Source of the DNA: JAIBAC01 sp046331095
GTDB taxonomy: Bacteria; Actinomycetota; Acidimicrobiia; UBA2766
Assembly (NCBI GenBank): GCA_046331095.1
Contig: JAXLRM010000003.1
Coordinates: forward strand, 248,001-312,000
Direction: 5' to 3'
DNA: 64,000 nt
In this document: positions 26,791-35,303 of the stretch, one piece after another
Layout: each line of letters starts with the position of its first letter
How positions within the stretch are numbered: position 1 is the stretch's first letter
Program-made: the position numbers and the translations under genes
The notes under the pieces: model-generated
Databases searched by the model: none
What the model saw: only the letters and a program-made list of their open reading frames with translations
What the model was told of the DNA's origin: nothing

Positions 26791-27456
26791 CTACGGGAGG
26801 GAGTCGAGGACGGCCCAGACGGCGTCGCCGACGTCTGCAAGCGAGTCGAGAACCACATCCGCCGGCCCGATCCGGGGGTCGCCCCGGAATGCGGGGTCGG
26901 GTACGCAGAGGACCCGCATGCGGGCTGCCTTTGCCGCGATGACGCCGTTGGGCGAGTCCTCGATCGCCACGCAGCGGCTCGGATCCAACCCGAGCTCGCG
27001 TGCTGCACGTAGGTAGACACCGGGATGGGGCTTGCCGAACTCCTCGTGTTCGGCCGACACGAGCACCGAGAAGCAGTCTCGTAGACCGAACGCGTCCACG
27101 ACCGCTCGAATCAGGGCGAGGTCCGACGAGGACGCGATCCCCCGCGGAAGGCCACGACGGCCGAAGAACTCGAGCGAGGTCTCCACCCCGGGAAGCAAGG
27201 TCGCCTCTGTGTGGACGAGCTCGACGACCCTGGCCACCGTGGCACGTGCCACCTGGGACGGCGTCACCCCCTCCCAACCGTGACGGCGGGCCCAGATCCC
27301 TGCGACCTCGTCGATCCGCAGCCCCTGGGTGTGCCGGCAGTCGTCCTCGGTGATCGTGGAGCCGACCGTCGCCCACACCTCGATCATCGCCCGCTTCCAC
27401 AGAGGCTCGCTGTCGACGAGCACTCCGTCCATGTCGTAGATCACACCTTCGATCAC
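26791..27456 (-). CDS. HAD-superfamily sugar-phosphate phosphatase (YniC/beta-PGM type)
   Basis: This 221-residue HAD subfamily IA enzyme has motif I YDMDGVLVDSEPLWKRA at residues 6-22, motif II SSS in GIASSSDL, the Lys in FGKPHPGVYL and motif III AIEDSPNGVIAA. The DSEPLW cap entry is shared with YniC/HxpB hexitol phosphatases and beta-phosphoglucomutases. Such enzymes remove phosphate from 2-deoxyglucose-6-P and sugar alcohol phosphates. The GTG at 27456 is the first codon that keeps the motif near the N-terminus; no good ribosome site is visible. Confidence 0.84.
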   Translation of the reverse strand: MIEGVIYDMDGVLVDSEPLWKRAMIEVWATVGSTITEDDCRHTQGLRIDEVAGIWARRHGWEGVTPSQVARATVARVVELVHTEATLLPGVETSLEFFGRRGLPRGIASSSDLALIRAVVDAFGLRDCFSVLVSAEHEEFGKPHPGVYLRAARELGLDPSRCVAIEDSPNGVIAAKAARMRVLCVPDPAFRGDPRIGPADVVLDSLADVGDAVWAVLDSLP

Positions 27457-27576
27457 AGCCGAATACTCGCATGTCCGGTTACCTCCGCCCCTCCCGAAAG
27501 GGGCCGGAGGACGGTCACAACGGGGGCCCGGACCGGCTAGAAAGTCATCGTCACCCTTTCCCATGGGAAGAGCAGC

Positions 27577-28356
27577 ATGGACGGATCCGAGCCCACGGTC
27601 TCCACCCACGGCAAGGTCCCACACGGGGCAGTCGAGTACGCCAAGCGCAAGGTCGAGGCGCTCTACAGAGCCGCGCCGCGACCTGTCGTACATGCGGCGA
27701 TACGCCTCGAACGCGAAGCGAAGCCTGGTCTCGAGCGGTCCGCGACGGCCGAGGTCAGTCTCGACCTGTCGGGGCGCTCCGTGCGGGCCAAGGTGGCGGC
27801 ACCGACCATCCACGAGGCCATCGACCTCGTCGAGGACCGCCTCCGCCGTCAGCTCAAGCGCCTCGCTGAGATCATCATCACGAAGGGACGCCGCCCCAAG
27901 GTTCGTGAGGAGGGCGAGTGGCGCCACGGCGACGAGCCGCTGCACCGGCCGCTGTGGCGGGAGCGCTCGACCGAGGACCGCCAGATCGTGCGGCGCAAGA
28001 CGTTCGCGGTCGGCGAGATGTCACCCGACGAGGCCGTGTTCGAGATGGAACAGCTCGACCACGGCTTCTACCTGTTCGTGAACGTCGACACCCACGAGGA
28101 CAACGTCGTGGAGCGCCTCGACGACGGCACCTACCTGCTAGCGGAGTTGCGCACGCACGACCCCGAGCTCGACGGCTGTGTCGCGCCGATCAAGGCAGCC
28201 GCGACGATGCCGCCCGAGCTCGACGCCGGCGACGCCGCAGAACTGCTCACGGTCGAGAACGTCAACTTCGTCTTCTACCTGGACAAGGACTCGGGTCGGG
28301 GCCACGTCCTGTATCGCCGCTTCGACGGCAATTACGGCCTGATCGTGCCTGGCTGA
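27577..28356 (+). CDS. Long ribosome hibernation promoting factor with two C-terminal domains
   Basis: This 259-residue protein has an N-terminal S30AE/HPF domain (about 1-110, with VSLDLSGRSVRAKVAAPTIH and EAIDLVEDRLRRQLKRL). Two S30AE C-terminal domains follow: residues 138-195 (RRKTFAVGEMSPDEAVFEME, then GFYLFVNVDT) and 215-258 (ENVNFVFYLDKDSGRGHVLY, then GNYGLIVPG). Long HPFs dimerise 70S ribosomes through the C-terminal domain. The duplicated tail matches mycobacterial RafH/MSMEG_3935-type factors induced in hypoxia or dormancy. A possible promoter is the CTAGAAAGT around 27536-27545, and the ATG has a purine-rich site upstream. Confidence 0.85.
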   Translation: MDGSEPTVSTHGKVPHGAVEYAKRKVEALYRAAPRPVVHAAIRLEREAKPGLERSATAEVSLDLSGRSVRAKVAAPTIHEAIDLVEDRLRRQLKRLAEIIITKGRRPKVREEGEWRHGDEPLHRPLWRERSTEDRQIVRRKTFAVGEMSPDEAVFEMEQLDHGFYLFVNVDTHEDNVVERLDDGTYLLAELRTHDPELDGCVAPIKAAATMPPELDAGDAAELLTVENVNFVFYLDKDSGRGHVLYRRFDGNYGLIVPG

Positions 28357-28672
28357 CTGCACGGTCCGACGCCCACAGGTGCGTCCCCGGCATCGTGGAG
28401 GCGCGATGTCGACCGCTGTCGCCCCACCCCGAGCGCGACTCCTCCGGATCACTTCCGACCACTCTCGGTAACGCCGATTTGGCAATATTCGTGGCCGCTT
28501 CGCACGTATTGTCGGACTCCCTGCGCAATTCCTCTCACGCACAGTGAGATCGTGGGAGGATTCGCCGGGCCGGCATGCGAAGAACACGCCACACGGGACG
28601 TTGCCCGACCGGTCCGGCTGATCCGGTCTGGGGCGAGGATCCCGCTGGGAGGCAGATCCGCGGGAGGGATGC
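28357..28672 (+). promoter_or_regulatory. Long intergenic leader before the sugar transferase
   Basis: No gene is seen in these 316 bases. The stretch 28460-28540 is clearly richer in A and T than its surroundings and contains TTGGCA (28479-28484) and TATTGT (28507-28512), though their 22-base spacing is longer than ideal. If transcription starts near 28520 the leader is about 150 bases. It contains a potential stem-loop at 28527-28562 (AATTCCTC pairing toward GAGGATT, with an inner TCAC/GTGA stem), then CCGG-rich inverted repeats. It does not match any riboswitch I can recognise. Confidence 0.4.
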
Positions 28673-29515
28673 TTGCGCGTGGGCACATCGAAGAGGACAG
28701 GCGCGTCCGCGGACGCGAGCGGCTCGGCCGCAGCAGCGTCGACCGAGCCCCCCCTCGAAGCAGCAGCCGCGATGGGCGACGGACCCGAACACGGCGCCGG
28801 CGCAACTGCGCCCGGGCTCGTCGACATCGACCTCGCTGCGCTCGAACGTGGAGAGCCGGCAGGGGACGACTCCGAACTACACGTGATGGCGGTCGGGCTC
28901 CTCGCAGCCAAACCGTGGCAGCTACGCGTGAAACGCATCATCGACGTCGTCGTGGCAGCGACAGCCCTCGTGCTGCTCGGGCCGCTCCTGCTTCTCACCG
29001 CGATGCTGATCCGCTTCGACTCCCCCGGCCCGGTGCTGTTCCGCCAGCAGCGCGTGGGCCGCGACGGCAAACGCTTCGAGATGGTCAAGCTCCGTTCCAT
29101 GTTCGTCGGCGCCCACAAGGATCGCTCCGACATCGCGCACGCCAACGAGGCAACCGGACCGGTCTTCAAGATGCGCAACGACCCCCGGGTCACACGCGTC
29201 GGTCGTGTGATCCGCAAGCTCAGCGTCGACGAGCTCCCGCAACTCTGGAACGTGCTCAAGGGGGACATGAGCGTCGTCGGCCCGCGGCCGCCGCTCCCCG
29301 AGGAGTGCGTCACCTACGGGAGGGCGCACTTGCGGCGCCTCCTCGTGACACCGGGGCTCACGTGCATCTGGCAGGTGAGCGGGCGCAGCGACATCGACTT
29401 CGAGGAGTGGGTTGCGATGGACGTCGAGTACATCACGACCTGGAACCTGCGCCGCGACCTCGTGTTGATGGCACGCACCGTTCCCGCCGTCCTCTCGCGC
29501 AAGGGCGCCTACTAG
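28673..29515 (+). CDS. Undecaprenyl-phosphate sugar-1-phosphate transferase (WcaJ/PglC family)
   Basis: This protein of about 280 residues transfers a sugar-1-phosphate to a polyprenyl-phosphate carrier, starting a surface glycan. After a poorly conserved Ala/Gly/Ser-rich N-terminus (1-80) comes the single re-entrant membrane helix RIIDVVVAATALVLLGPLLL, then GPVLFRQQRVGRDGKRFEM, KLRSM, the KMRNDPRVTRVG segment and the SVDELPQLWNVLKGDMSVVG then PRPP block, ending ITTWNLRRDLVLM. The TTG at 28673 or GTG at 28679 may be the start; both follow GGGAGGG (28662-28668). The N-terminal region lacks the extra membrane domain of full WbaP proteins. Confidence 0.85.
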   Translation: MRVGTSKRTGASADASGSAAAASTEPPLEAAAAMGDGPEHGAGATAPGLVDIDLAALERGEPAGDDSELHVMAVGLLAAKPWQLRVKRIIDVVVAATALVLLGPLLLLTAMLIRFDSPGPVLFRQQRVGRDGKRFEMVKLRSMFVGAHKDRSDIAHANEATGPVFKMRNDPRVTRVGRVIRKLSVDELPQLWNVLKGDMSVVGPRPPLPEECVTYGRAHLRRLLVTPGLTCIWQVSGRSDIDFEEWVAMDVEYITTWNLRRDLVLMARTVPAVLSRKGAY

Positions 29516-29554
29516 GGAACGGCCAGGCCGGTGCCTGCCGCGTATGTTGGTCAC

Positions 29555-29932
29555 ATGGCCCACGACAACGCGTACGAGCTGTACCAACGCGGCTGCGCCC
29601 TGGCGGCGTCGGGCAGCCACATGGCTGCCGCGACCGTGCTCGAACGCGCCTGCGAGGTGGAACCCGAGAAGACCTCGATTCGGAGCGCGCTCGGCCTCGC
29701 CTTGTTCCGCTCGCGGCGATTCAGCGAGGCAGCGGACGCGTTCACGGCCGTGATCGAGGCGAACCCGGCCGACCACCACGCTCACTACGGCCTCGGACTG
29801 GCCCGGTCCCGCCTCGGCGACCTCGTCTCTGCCGGAGCCCACCTCAAGATGGCGTGCGTGATGCGACCGGACCTCGAGGCGTACTCCGAGGCGCTCGCAG
29901 CGCTCGAGCGGCGGCTCGGCACCGAGGGGTGA
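29555..29932 (+). CDS. Small TPR-repeat protein
   Basis: This 125-residue all-helical protein contains about three tetratricopeptide repeats, for example ALGLALFRSRRFSEAADAFTAVIEANPAD and HYGLGLARSRLGDLVSAGAHLK-type helices. TPRs mediate protein contacts. ATG at 29555 lies 6 bases after TATGTT (29543-29548), pointing to leaderless translation. Its stop overlaps the lgt start by 4 bases (GTGA), so it may be co-produced with the lipoprotein enzyme. Partner is unknown. Confidence 0.75.
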   Translation: MAHDNAYELYQRGCALAASGSHMAAATVLERACEVEPEKTSIRSALGLALFRSRRFSEAADAFTAVIEANPADHHAHYGLGLARSRLGDLVSAGAHLKMACVMRPDLEAYSEALAALERRLGTEG

Positions 29933-30762
29933 GCACCGTCATCGCGGCAGTCGCGTCGATTCCGTCGCCCCCGTCGGACGCCTTCCACGTCGGCCCGCTG
30001 CGGATCACCTACTACGGCATCTTCGTCGCGGGCGGTCTCGCACTCGGCTTCTGGGTCACGATCCGCCGCTGGCGTGCCCGCGGCGGCGATTCCGTCCTCG
30101 GTGAGCGCGTCGGCATCTGGTCCTGTGTCGCCGGCTTCGCAGGAGCGCGCGTGGCATACGTGTCCACGCACGTCGGCGAGTTCTCCGGACGCTGGCTCCA
30201 CGCCGCGGCGATCTGGGAGGGCGGGATCGCCATATACGGCGGCTTCGCGGCCGGGATCGTGTGCGCCGTCCTCATGCTCCGGCACGCACGCGCCGACGTC
30301 TGGGCATTCGGCGACAGTGCCGCGTTGGGGCTGCCGCTGGCCCAGGCGGTGGGACGGCTCGGCAACTGGTTCAACCAGGAACTGTTCGGAACGCCCACCG
30401 GGCTGCCCTGGGCGGTGCAGATCGCTCCCGGACACCGACCCGCCGCATTCGCCGCGTCGCCTACGTTCCACCCGACGTTCCTCTACGAGATCCTGTGGGA
30501 CCTCGGCGTCGCCGTGTTGGTACTCGTCGTCGAACGCCGCCTCAAGCCCGCCACCGGCAACCTCTTCCTCGCGTACGTGGCCCTCTACGGCACCGGCCGG
30601 TTCGTGCTCGAGTTGATCCGCACCGATACGACCTGGCGGCTCTTGGGGGTGTCCCGCAACGGCTGGGTCGCCGCCGCGACGGTCGTCGGCGCCGTCGGCC
30701 TCGGCCTCTGGCGTCAGCACCGCGCCGCGGCACCAACCGGTGTCTATCGTCGCGTCCCATGA
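29929..30762 (+). CDS. lgt: Prolipoprotein diacylglyceryl transferase
   Basis: This 277-residue membrane enzyme attaches diacylglycerol to the lipobox cysteine of prolipoproteins. About seven membrane helices are visible. Signature blocks are GPLRITYYGIFVAGGL near residue 21, EGGIAIYGGF (catalytic Tyr region), GRLGNWFNQELFGTPT (Lgt signature, about 141-156) and TFLYEILWDL. YGTGRFVLELIRTD follows. The GTG at 29929 overlaps the TPR stop. The window encodes at least one candidate lipoprotein substrate (20926). Confidence 0.93.
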   Translation: MSTVIAAVASIPSPPSDAFHVGPLRITYYGIFVAGGLALGFWVTIRRWRARGGDSVLGERVGIWSCVAGFAGARVAYVSTHVGEFSGRWLHAAAIWEGGIAIYGGFAAGIVCAVLMLRHARADVWAFGDSAALGLPLAQAVGRLGNWFNQELFGTPTGLPWAVQIAPGHRPAAFAASPTFHPTFLYEILWDLGVAVLVLVVERRLKPATGNLFLAYVALYGTGRFVLELIRTDTTWRLLGVSRNGWVAAATVVGAVGLGLWRQHRAAAPTGVYRRVP

Positions 30763-31190
30763 GAGCAGGTGAACTCGAACCGACCCTTACGGCGCGTTCC
30801 TTCGAGGCCGCGGGCGAAGCCACGTGGCGGCGTGACGGCCCACCTGCGATCGTGGTGCGCCTGCGCAAGGGCACGCGGGTCGACGTCGAGGTGGAAGGCC
30901 TCGCGCCGGTCCGGGTCCGTACCGACGATCCTGCCGCTGTTGCCGGCGTCGTCGACCGCCTCGACCCCACGGCCCGCGGCACGGCCGCGACCCTCCCCGT
31001 GCCGGTCGACGCCTGGAACCGGGTCCTTGCCCAGCTCGGCAACCTGCACGAGGCGGGCGAGCAGATGGCCGCGGCGCGTGAGCGGGCGGCCGTCGCGGAG
31101 ACGAAGGTCGCGTTCCTGAAGCAGCAGCTCGCAGTCCGTCGTCACCGGCGCGACCCCGGCCTCTTCGGCGGGCTCTTCGATCGCGGTTGA
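30759..31190 (+). CDS. Small conserved-looking protein with C-terminal coiled coil
   Basis: This 143-residue protein is not recognised. The N-terminal ~95 residues look like a small beta-rich domain (AIVVRLRKGTRVDVEVEGLA). Residues ~95-130 form a likely amphipathic helix or coiled coil (LHEAGEQMAAARERAAVAET) and the tail is basic, ending DPGLFGGLFDRG. Its ATG overlaps the lgt stop (ATGA, 30759-30762), so it is translated with lgt. No membrane segment is visible. Confidence 0.65.
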   Translation: MRAGELEPTLTARSFEAAGEATWRRDGPPAIVVRLRKGTRVDVEVEGLAPVRVRTDDPAAVAGVVDRLDPTARGTAATLPVPVDAWNRVLAQLGNLHEAGEQMAAARERAAVAETKVAFLKQQLAVRRHRRDPGLFGGLFDRG

Positions 31191-31233
31191 GCACTAGGGT
31201 CGCACCGGATCCAGCGACGCGGGAGCAGGGCCA

Positions 31234-31707
31234 TTGCCAGTCGACCCGAGCGTGATCGGCATCGAGACCGACGAAGCCACCTGGAAGGTCGAGGAGGGCA
31301 AGGTGCGCGAGTTCGCACGCGCCGTCGGCATCGACGATCCGCTCTGCACCGACGCCGCGGCTGCCCGCGCAGCCGGGTTCAAAGGGGTGGTCGCCCCCCC
31401 GACGTTCGCGATCACGGCAGGCCAGTGGGCCCCGACGTGGGAGTCGGCGGCGCGAGCCTGCGGCTTCGAGGTAACGCGGCTGCTCCACGGCGAACAGCGC
31501 TTCGAGTTGCACCGCCCGATCTGTGCCGGTGACGTGCTCGTGGGCCGCAAGAAGATCGTCGACCTCTTCGAGAAAGTCGGCAAGCGCGGGGGCACCATGA
31601 CCTTCGTCACCGAGGCCGCGACCTGGCGCGATGCCGAAACCGGTGCCCCCGTCGTGACGACCACCACCACACTGATAGAGACCGCCAAGCGCGTCGACAA
31701 GGACTGA
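31234..31707 (+). CDS. MaoC-like dehydratase N-terminal-type subunit (HadA-like)
   Basis: This 157-residue hot-dog-fold protein starts VPVDPSVIGIETDEATWKVE and contains KVREFARAVGIDDPL and HGEQRFELHRPICAGDVL, typical of the FAS1-type dehydratase or HadA family. It lacks the His of the catalytic hydratase motif and would pair with the next gene, which carries it. The start is a TTG at 31234 after GGGAGCAGGG, with a TAGGGT box at 31195-31200. Actinobacterial HadAB dehydrate 3-hydroxyacyl-ACP or -CoA. Confidence 0.82.
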   Translation: MPVDPSVIGIETDEATWKVEEGKVREFARAVGIDDPLCTDAAAARAAGFKGVVAPPTFAITAGQWAPTWESAARACGFEVTRLLHGEQRFELHRPICAGDVLVGRKKIVDLFEKVGKRGGTMTFVTEAATWRDAETGAPVVTTTTTLIETAKRVDKD

Positions 31708-31715
31708 GGCCGGAG

Positions 31716-32132
31716 ATGCCGGATCGCCCGCGTTACTCGGAGGTCGAGGTCGGCGGCACGGGTCCCGCACTCGTGGTGGGTCCCCTCACTCGTACCGACT
31801 TCGTCCGCTACGCCGGGGCCTCCGGCGACTTCAACCCGATGCACCACGACGAGACGTTCGCCACCGGAGCCGGGCTGCCCTCGGTGTTCGGTCACGGGAT
31901 GTTGACCGCCGGCATCATGTCGCGCGCCGTCGCCGAATGGGTCGGGGTCGAGAACGTGCGCGGATGCAGCGCCCGCTTCACCGAGCGGATCTGGCCCGAC
32001 GACGTCCTGACGGTCAGGATCGAGGTCACCGGCAAGGACGACGCGACCCGCCGCATCGACATGGACTGCCGCGTCGAACGCGATTCCGCGGTGATCCTGA
32101 CCGGCGTCGCGTCCGCCGTCCTCCCCGCTTGA
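31716..32132 (+). CDS. MaoC-like dehydratase catalytic subunit (HadB-like)
   Basis: This 138-residue hot-dog protein has the hydratase motif with catalytic Asp and His in GDFNPMHHDETFA (about residues 36-48), followed by VFGHGMLTAGIMSR. It lies 8 bases after the HadA-like gene. The heterodimer would dehydrate (3R)-hydroxyacyl thioesters in fatty acid elongation or steroid side-chain metabolism. Its stop abuts the stop of the convergent phoD gene with no gap. The exact pathway is not shown by context. Confidence 0.85.
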   Translation: MPDRPRYSEVEVGGTGPALVVGPLTRTDFVRYAGASGDFNPMHHDETFATGAGLPSVFGHGMLTAGIMSRAVAEWVGVENVRGCSARFTERIWPDDVLTVRIEVTGKDDATRRIDMDCRVERDSAVILTGVASAVLPA

Positions 32133-33710
32133 TCAGGCAAGTCGTTCGACGGCCGGCGATCCCCTGCGGACACGAAAAGCTGCGCCGGTCCGTGCCGTGG
32201 CGGCGGGGTCGAACGTGTCGAGCAGCCGGAACTCGCAGACGAGCTCATCGGGGGTCAGATCGACGAGGGCATAACCCTGGTCCAGGAAGTTGACGTAGCT
32301 GTACCAGGGGTTCTGACTCGTCACGAAGCGCTCACCGAGGTGGATGAGTGACTCTGCGAGCTGCCGCGGCAAGCCGCCGAAGAGCGTGCGTGGATCCGGG
32401 TCCGCGGTCAGCGAGCCCGTCGTGAACTCGGCGAGCACCGGATGGCGTGAAGGGCTGTCGATGTCGTCGGGCACGATTCCGGCGAAGTACAGGTGGGTGT
32501 GGCCCGCGCAGCTCACGACGTCGCGGACGCCTGCGCCCTCGATGAACGCGAGCAACTCGAGACGCTCGGCCTGGTAGTCGTCCCACGCCTCGTTGGGGGC
32601 GTAGATCCCGGCGTTGTGCTGCCACCGCGGGTTGAGCGCACGCAGCAACGGATGGTCGAGGTCGACGAGGCGCCACCAGTTGAAGTTGTAGCCGTTGCCG
32701 AGAAGCCGCCATCTCGCCGTCGATTCGGCCAAGCCGGCCTTCAACCACGTCTTCTGAGGGGCTCCCAGGGTCGTGCGCCCGGGGGCCATCATCTGCCGGC
32801 CCTCGGGGCTGAGCGAGTTGACCGCGTCGACCGCGGCGTCACGGTAGGAGCGCACGTCGAGGACGAGTAGGTCCGCGAGATCACCCCAGGCGAGGGACCG
32901 GTACAGGCGGTTCGGGTCGTCCCCGGAGCGCTGCAAGGGCATGTACTCGAAGTAGGCGTCGATTCCGTTCTGCTGGCGCTCACGATGATCGAGGGTGGTC
33001 TGGAACGGGTCGTGCCGGGCGTCGACACCGTTCCAGAACTCGCCGTCGTCCCACATCAGGACGAACGGCACGGCCGCGTGGCAGTCCTGGAGGATCGCGT
33101 TCGTCTTGAACCTGCGCAGCTCCGCCCGATAGTCGTCGAGGGTCAGTGTCGTGTGGTCGTTCACGTACACGTAGTCACCGAGGTGGAGGAAGAAGTCGGC
33201 GCCTTCGGCCGCGGCGGCACGGTGGGCCACGTAGTGGGAGTCGTTGATCTGTTGGCAGCTCGCGAACACGAATCGGAGGTGGTCCACCTCCGCGTCTGCA
33301 GATGGAGCAGTGCGCAAGCGTCCGGTCCGTGACACCTCGTCGCCAACTCGGAACCGGTAGGCGTACCACCGGTCCGCGGCAAGCCCCCCGACCACGGCGT
33401 GGACGCAGCGATCCGTGGCCGGGCCGGCGGTCTCGGTCCCGTTCGCCACGACGTCGGCGAAGGTCGCGTCGGTCGCCACCTCCCAACCGACGACGGTGTC
33501 CCCCGGGAGCGGCGGGTCGACCCGCGTCCAGACGACGGTGCCATCGGGTCGGGGATCACCCGACGCGATCCCCTGGGGGAACAGGCCCGAGCCCTGCGGG
33601 TCGGACGGGGCGGTCGAAGCCGCGGCCTGGCCGGCCGTTGCGCCGGTGCCCGTGGCCGCTGCCGCGGCGGCCATCGCCTGCAGGAAGGTCCTACGGTCCA
33701 CCATTGCCAT
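32133..33710 (-). CDS. phoD: PhoD-type alkaline phosphatase/phosphodiesterase, Tat-exported
   Basis: This 525-residue secreted metalloenzyme has a twin-arginine signal DRRTFLQAMAAAAAATGTGA in the first 40 residues. The N-terminal PhoD domain (PQGIASGDPRPDGTVVWTRV) and the metallophosphatase core follow: FVFASCQQIN, FFLHLGDYVYV, VLMWDDGEFWNG and the late SCAGHTHLYFAGI. It releases phosphate from phosphodiesters using Ca/Fe. ATG is at 33710 or 33704 (MAMVDRR); neither has a good ribosome site. No Pho box was identified. Confidence 0.88.
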   Translation of the reverse strand: MAMVDRRTFLQAMAAAAAATGTGATAGQAAASTAPSDPQGSGLFPQGIASGDPRPDGTVVWTRVDPPLPGDTVVGWEVATDATFADVVANGTETAGPATDRCVHAVVGGLAADRWYAYRFRVGDEVSRTGRLRTAPSADAEVDHLRFVFASCQQINDSHYVAHRAAAAEGADFFLHLGDYVYVNDHTTLTLDDYRAELRRFKTNAILQDCHAAVPFVLMWDDGEFWNGVDARHDPFQTTLDHRERQQNGIDAYFEYMPLQRSGDDPNRLYRSLAWGDLADLLVLDVRSYRDAAVDAVNSLSPEGRQMMAPGRTTLGAPQKTWLKAGLAESTARWRLLGNGYNFNWWRLVDLDHPLLRALNPRWQHNAGIYAPNEAWDDYQAERLELLAFIEGAGVRDVVSCAGHTHLYFAGIVPDDIDSPSRHPVLAEFTTGSLTADPDPRTLFGGLPRQLAESLIHLGERFVTSQNPWYSYVNFLDQGYALVDLTPDELVCEFRLLDTFDPAATARTGAAFRVRRGSPAVERLA

Positions 33711-33774
33711 GGCTCAACAGCTTCGGTGGCCGCGCCGGACCATCCTTCTCCGCAGACGTCACCTGATCGACGGG

Positions 33775-34674
33775 TCAGTGTGTGACGTCGACGGTCACTC
33801 CCGGCCCCAGTGGTCCCGGGAGTGTGTTGCCCGAAGCCCCGGATGTCGGATCCACCATGCCTGCATGCAGCTTCAGGAACATCGGACGCGTGCCCTTGGG
33901 CACCCCGAACATGTAGTCGATCTCGGTCGTCCGGCCCGGGTCGAGATCGCCGAGGCCCCCGAGAGCGCTCGCGTTGGACAGGCTCGGCATCGACTGGATC
34001 GGTTCGGTGTCGTCCTTGCCCATGAACGCCTGCGCCTCCGTGCCGGTGAAGCCCATCGCCGACGAGGAGTTGTTCCGCACCGACACCTTGGCGATGCACA
34101 CCTCGTCGGTGGGCGTCGTCGTGGCGGGCGCGACGGGCAGGTCGGAGCTTCCGTTCGCCTGGGACCCAGCCTGTCCGCAGTCGAAGGAGCGCACTACGAA
34201 CTGGGTGCCTGCGACCTCGACGGTGTCCCCGATATGGCCTTCAGGCTCCCCCACGGTGGTGGCGTTCTCTACCACTCTCTGACCGAAGTCGAGGATTCCG
34301 CCGAAGAGCGAGCCGAAGAAGATCGCGACGACCACGGCCGCCACGACCACCAGCGCGAGCACCACCAGGAATGCGATCAGGCAGCCCTTCCCCGACCCCG
34401 ACTTCGGTGGCGGGCCGGGGCTGGGCCCCGGGCCGTATCCCGGCGGGGCGTATCCCGGCTGCGCGTAACCGGGCTGGGCGTAACCGGGCTGGGCGTAACC
34501 CGGCTGCGCGTAACCGGGCTGGGCGTAACCCGGCTGCGCGTAACCCGGCTGCGCCGTGGCCGGGTTACCGGGTCCCGGCGCTATCGGCGGTGAGGGCGCC
34601 TGGGGCGGTGTGAACCCGCCATCGCCGGACGGGTACGCGGGTTGTGGGGAACCGGGCGGGAGGGGACCGGTCAT
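33775..34674 (-). CDS. DUF4352-type membrane-anchored protein with PGYAQ repeats
   Basis: This is a 299-residue protein. Residues 1-85 are low complexity with about seven PGYAQ repeats, probably cytosolic. One membrane segment follows (about 92-118, CLIAFLVVLALVVVAAVVVAIFF). An extracellular domain of about 170 residues contains HIGDTVEVAGTQFVVRSFDC and CIAKVSVRNNSSSAMGFTG, the beta-sandwich pattern of DUF4352/telomeric-repeat-like proteins. Function is unknown; similar proteins are common in actinobacterial envelopes. The architecture resembles the 1927-2622 protein. Confidence 0.75.
   Translation of the reverse strand: MTGPLPPGSPQPAYPSGDGGFTPPQAPSPPIAPGPGNPATAQPGYAQPGYAQPGYAQPGYAQPGYAQPGYAQPGYAPPGYGPGPSPGPPPKSGSGKGCLIAFLVVLALVVVAAVVVAIFFGSLFGGILDFGQRVVENATTVGEPEGHIGDTVEVAGTQFVVRSFDCGQAGSQANGSSDLPVAPATTTPTDEVCIAKVSVRNNSSSAMGFTGTEAQAFMGKDDTEPIQSMPSLSNASALGGLGDLDPGRTTEIDYMFGVPKGTRPMFLKLHAGMVDPTSGASGNTLPGPLGPGVTVDVTH
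34444..34555 (-). repeat. 15-bp in-frame tandem repeat coding PGYAQ
   Basis: About seven 15-base units, differing only at third positions, encode Pro-Gly-Tyr-Ala-Gln repeats in the N-terminal part of the DUF4352-type protein. The period keeps the reading frame. Confidence 0.92.
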
Positions 34675-34729
34675 CGGTGCCTCGATGCGTCTCGTGGGGG
34701 TGACGTCGACGAGGCTACCGGCGCCGCGG

Positions 34730-35128
34730 CTACTCCCCGTCCGCGGGGTCGAAGTCCAGGGACACCGAGTTGATGCAGTACCGCATCCCGGTGGGTTGGG
34801 GCCCGTCGGCGAAGACGTGGCCGAGATGGGCGCCGCAACCGGCGCACTTCACCTCGGTGCGGGCCATGCCGTGGGAGCGATCCTCCGCCTCGGCAACCCT
34901 GCCCTCGGACTCGGGCTCCCAGAAGCTGGGCCAACCCGAGCCCGACTCGAACTTGTGCTCGGAGGAGAACAAGGCGTCGCCGCAGACCACGCAGCGGTAA
35001 GTGCCGTCCGCGTGGTTGTCGACGTACGTGCCCGAGAAGGGCGCCTCCGTGCCTCGCTCCTGTGTCACACGGAACTGCTCCGGTGTGAGCCTGCTCCGAA
35101 GGTCCGCGTCGGTCGGTTCGCCTGTCAC
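34730..35128 (-). CDS. msrB: Peptide methionine-(R)-sulfoxide reductase
   Basis: This 132-residue enzyme has both zinc CxxC pairs (CVVCG and CAGCG), the GSGWPSFWEP substrate motif and the catalytic Cys in MRYCINSVSLDF near the C-terminus. It repairs oxidised methionine in proteins. I chose the GTG at 35128 (VTGEPTDADLRSRLTPEQF) because it fits family length. An ATG at 35200 would add 24 residues without similarity. CCTTAGGT (35164-35171) upstream may be part of the promoter. Confidence 0.92.
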   Translation of the reverse strand: MTGEPTDADLRSRLTPEQFRVTQERGTEAPFSGTYVDNHADGTYRCVVCGDALFSSEHKFESGSGWPSFWEPESEGRVAEAEDRSHGMARTEVKCAGCGAHLGHVFADGPQPTGMRYCINSVSLDFDPADGE

Positions 35129-35303
35129 GGTCGCTCCCGGTGGACTCGCCGTCTCCGAGGCCCACCTTAGGTTGCCTGACAGCCCCGCCGTCGTAGGCAT
35201 CCGGCCGCCGGTCGTCATATGATTCGGCGTTCGCTGCCGAGTGCGCCCACCACCGCCACTCCCCGGTCCGTCCGGCATACCACGACACGCCGAGCAACTG
35301 CCC

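Noticed and set aside
28527..28672. c-di-GMP or c-di-AMP riboswitch
   Set aside because: None of the conserved cores of those riboswitches is visible; only generic stems are present.
31234..32132. Mycolic-acid FAS-II HadABC cluster
   Set aside because: Only HadA- and HadB-like genes are present, with no HadC, secE/nusG or other mycolate genes, so mycolate synthesis cannot be claimed.
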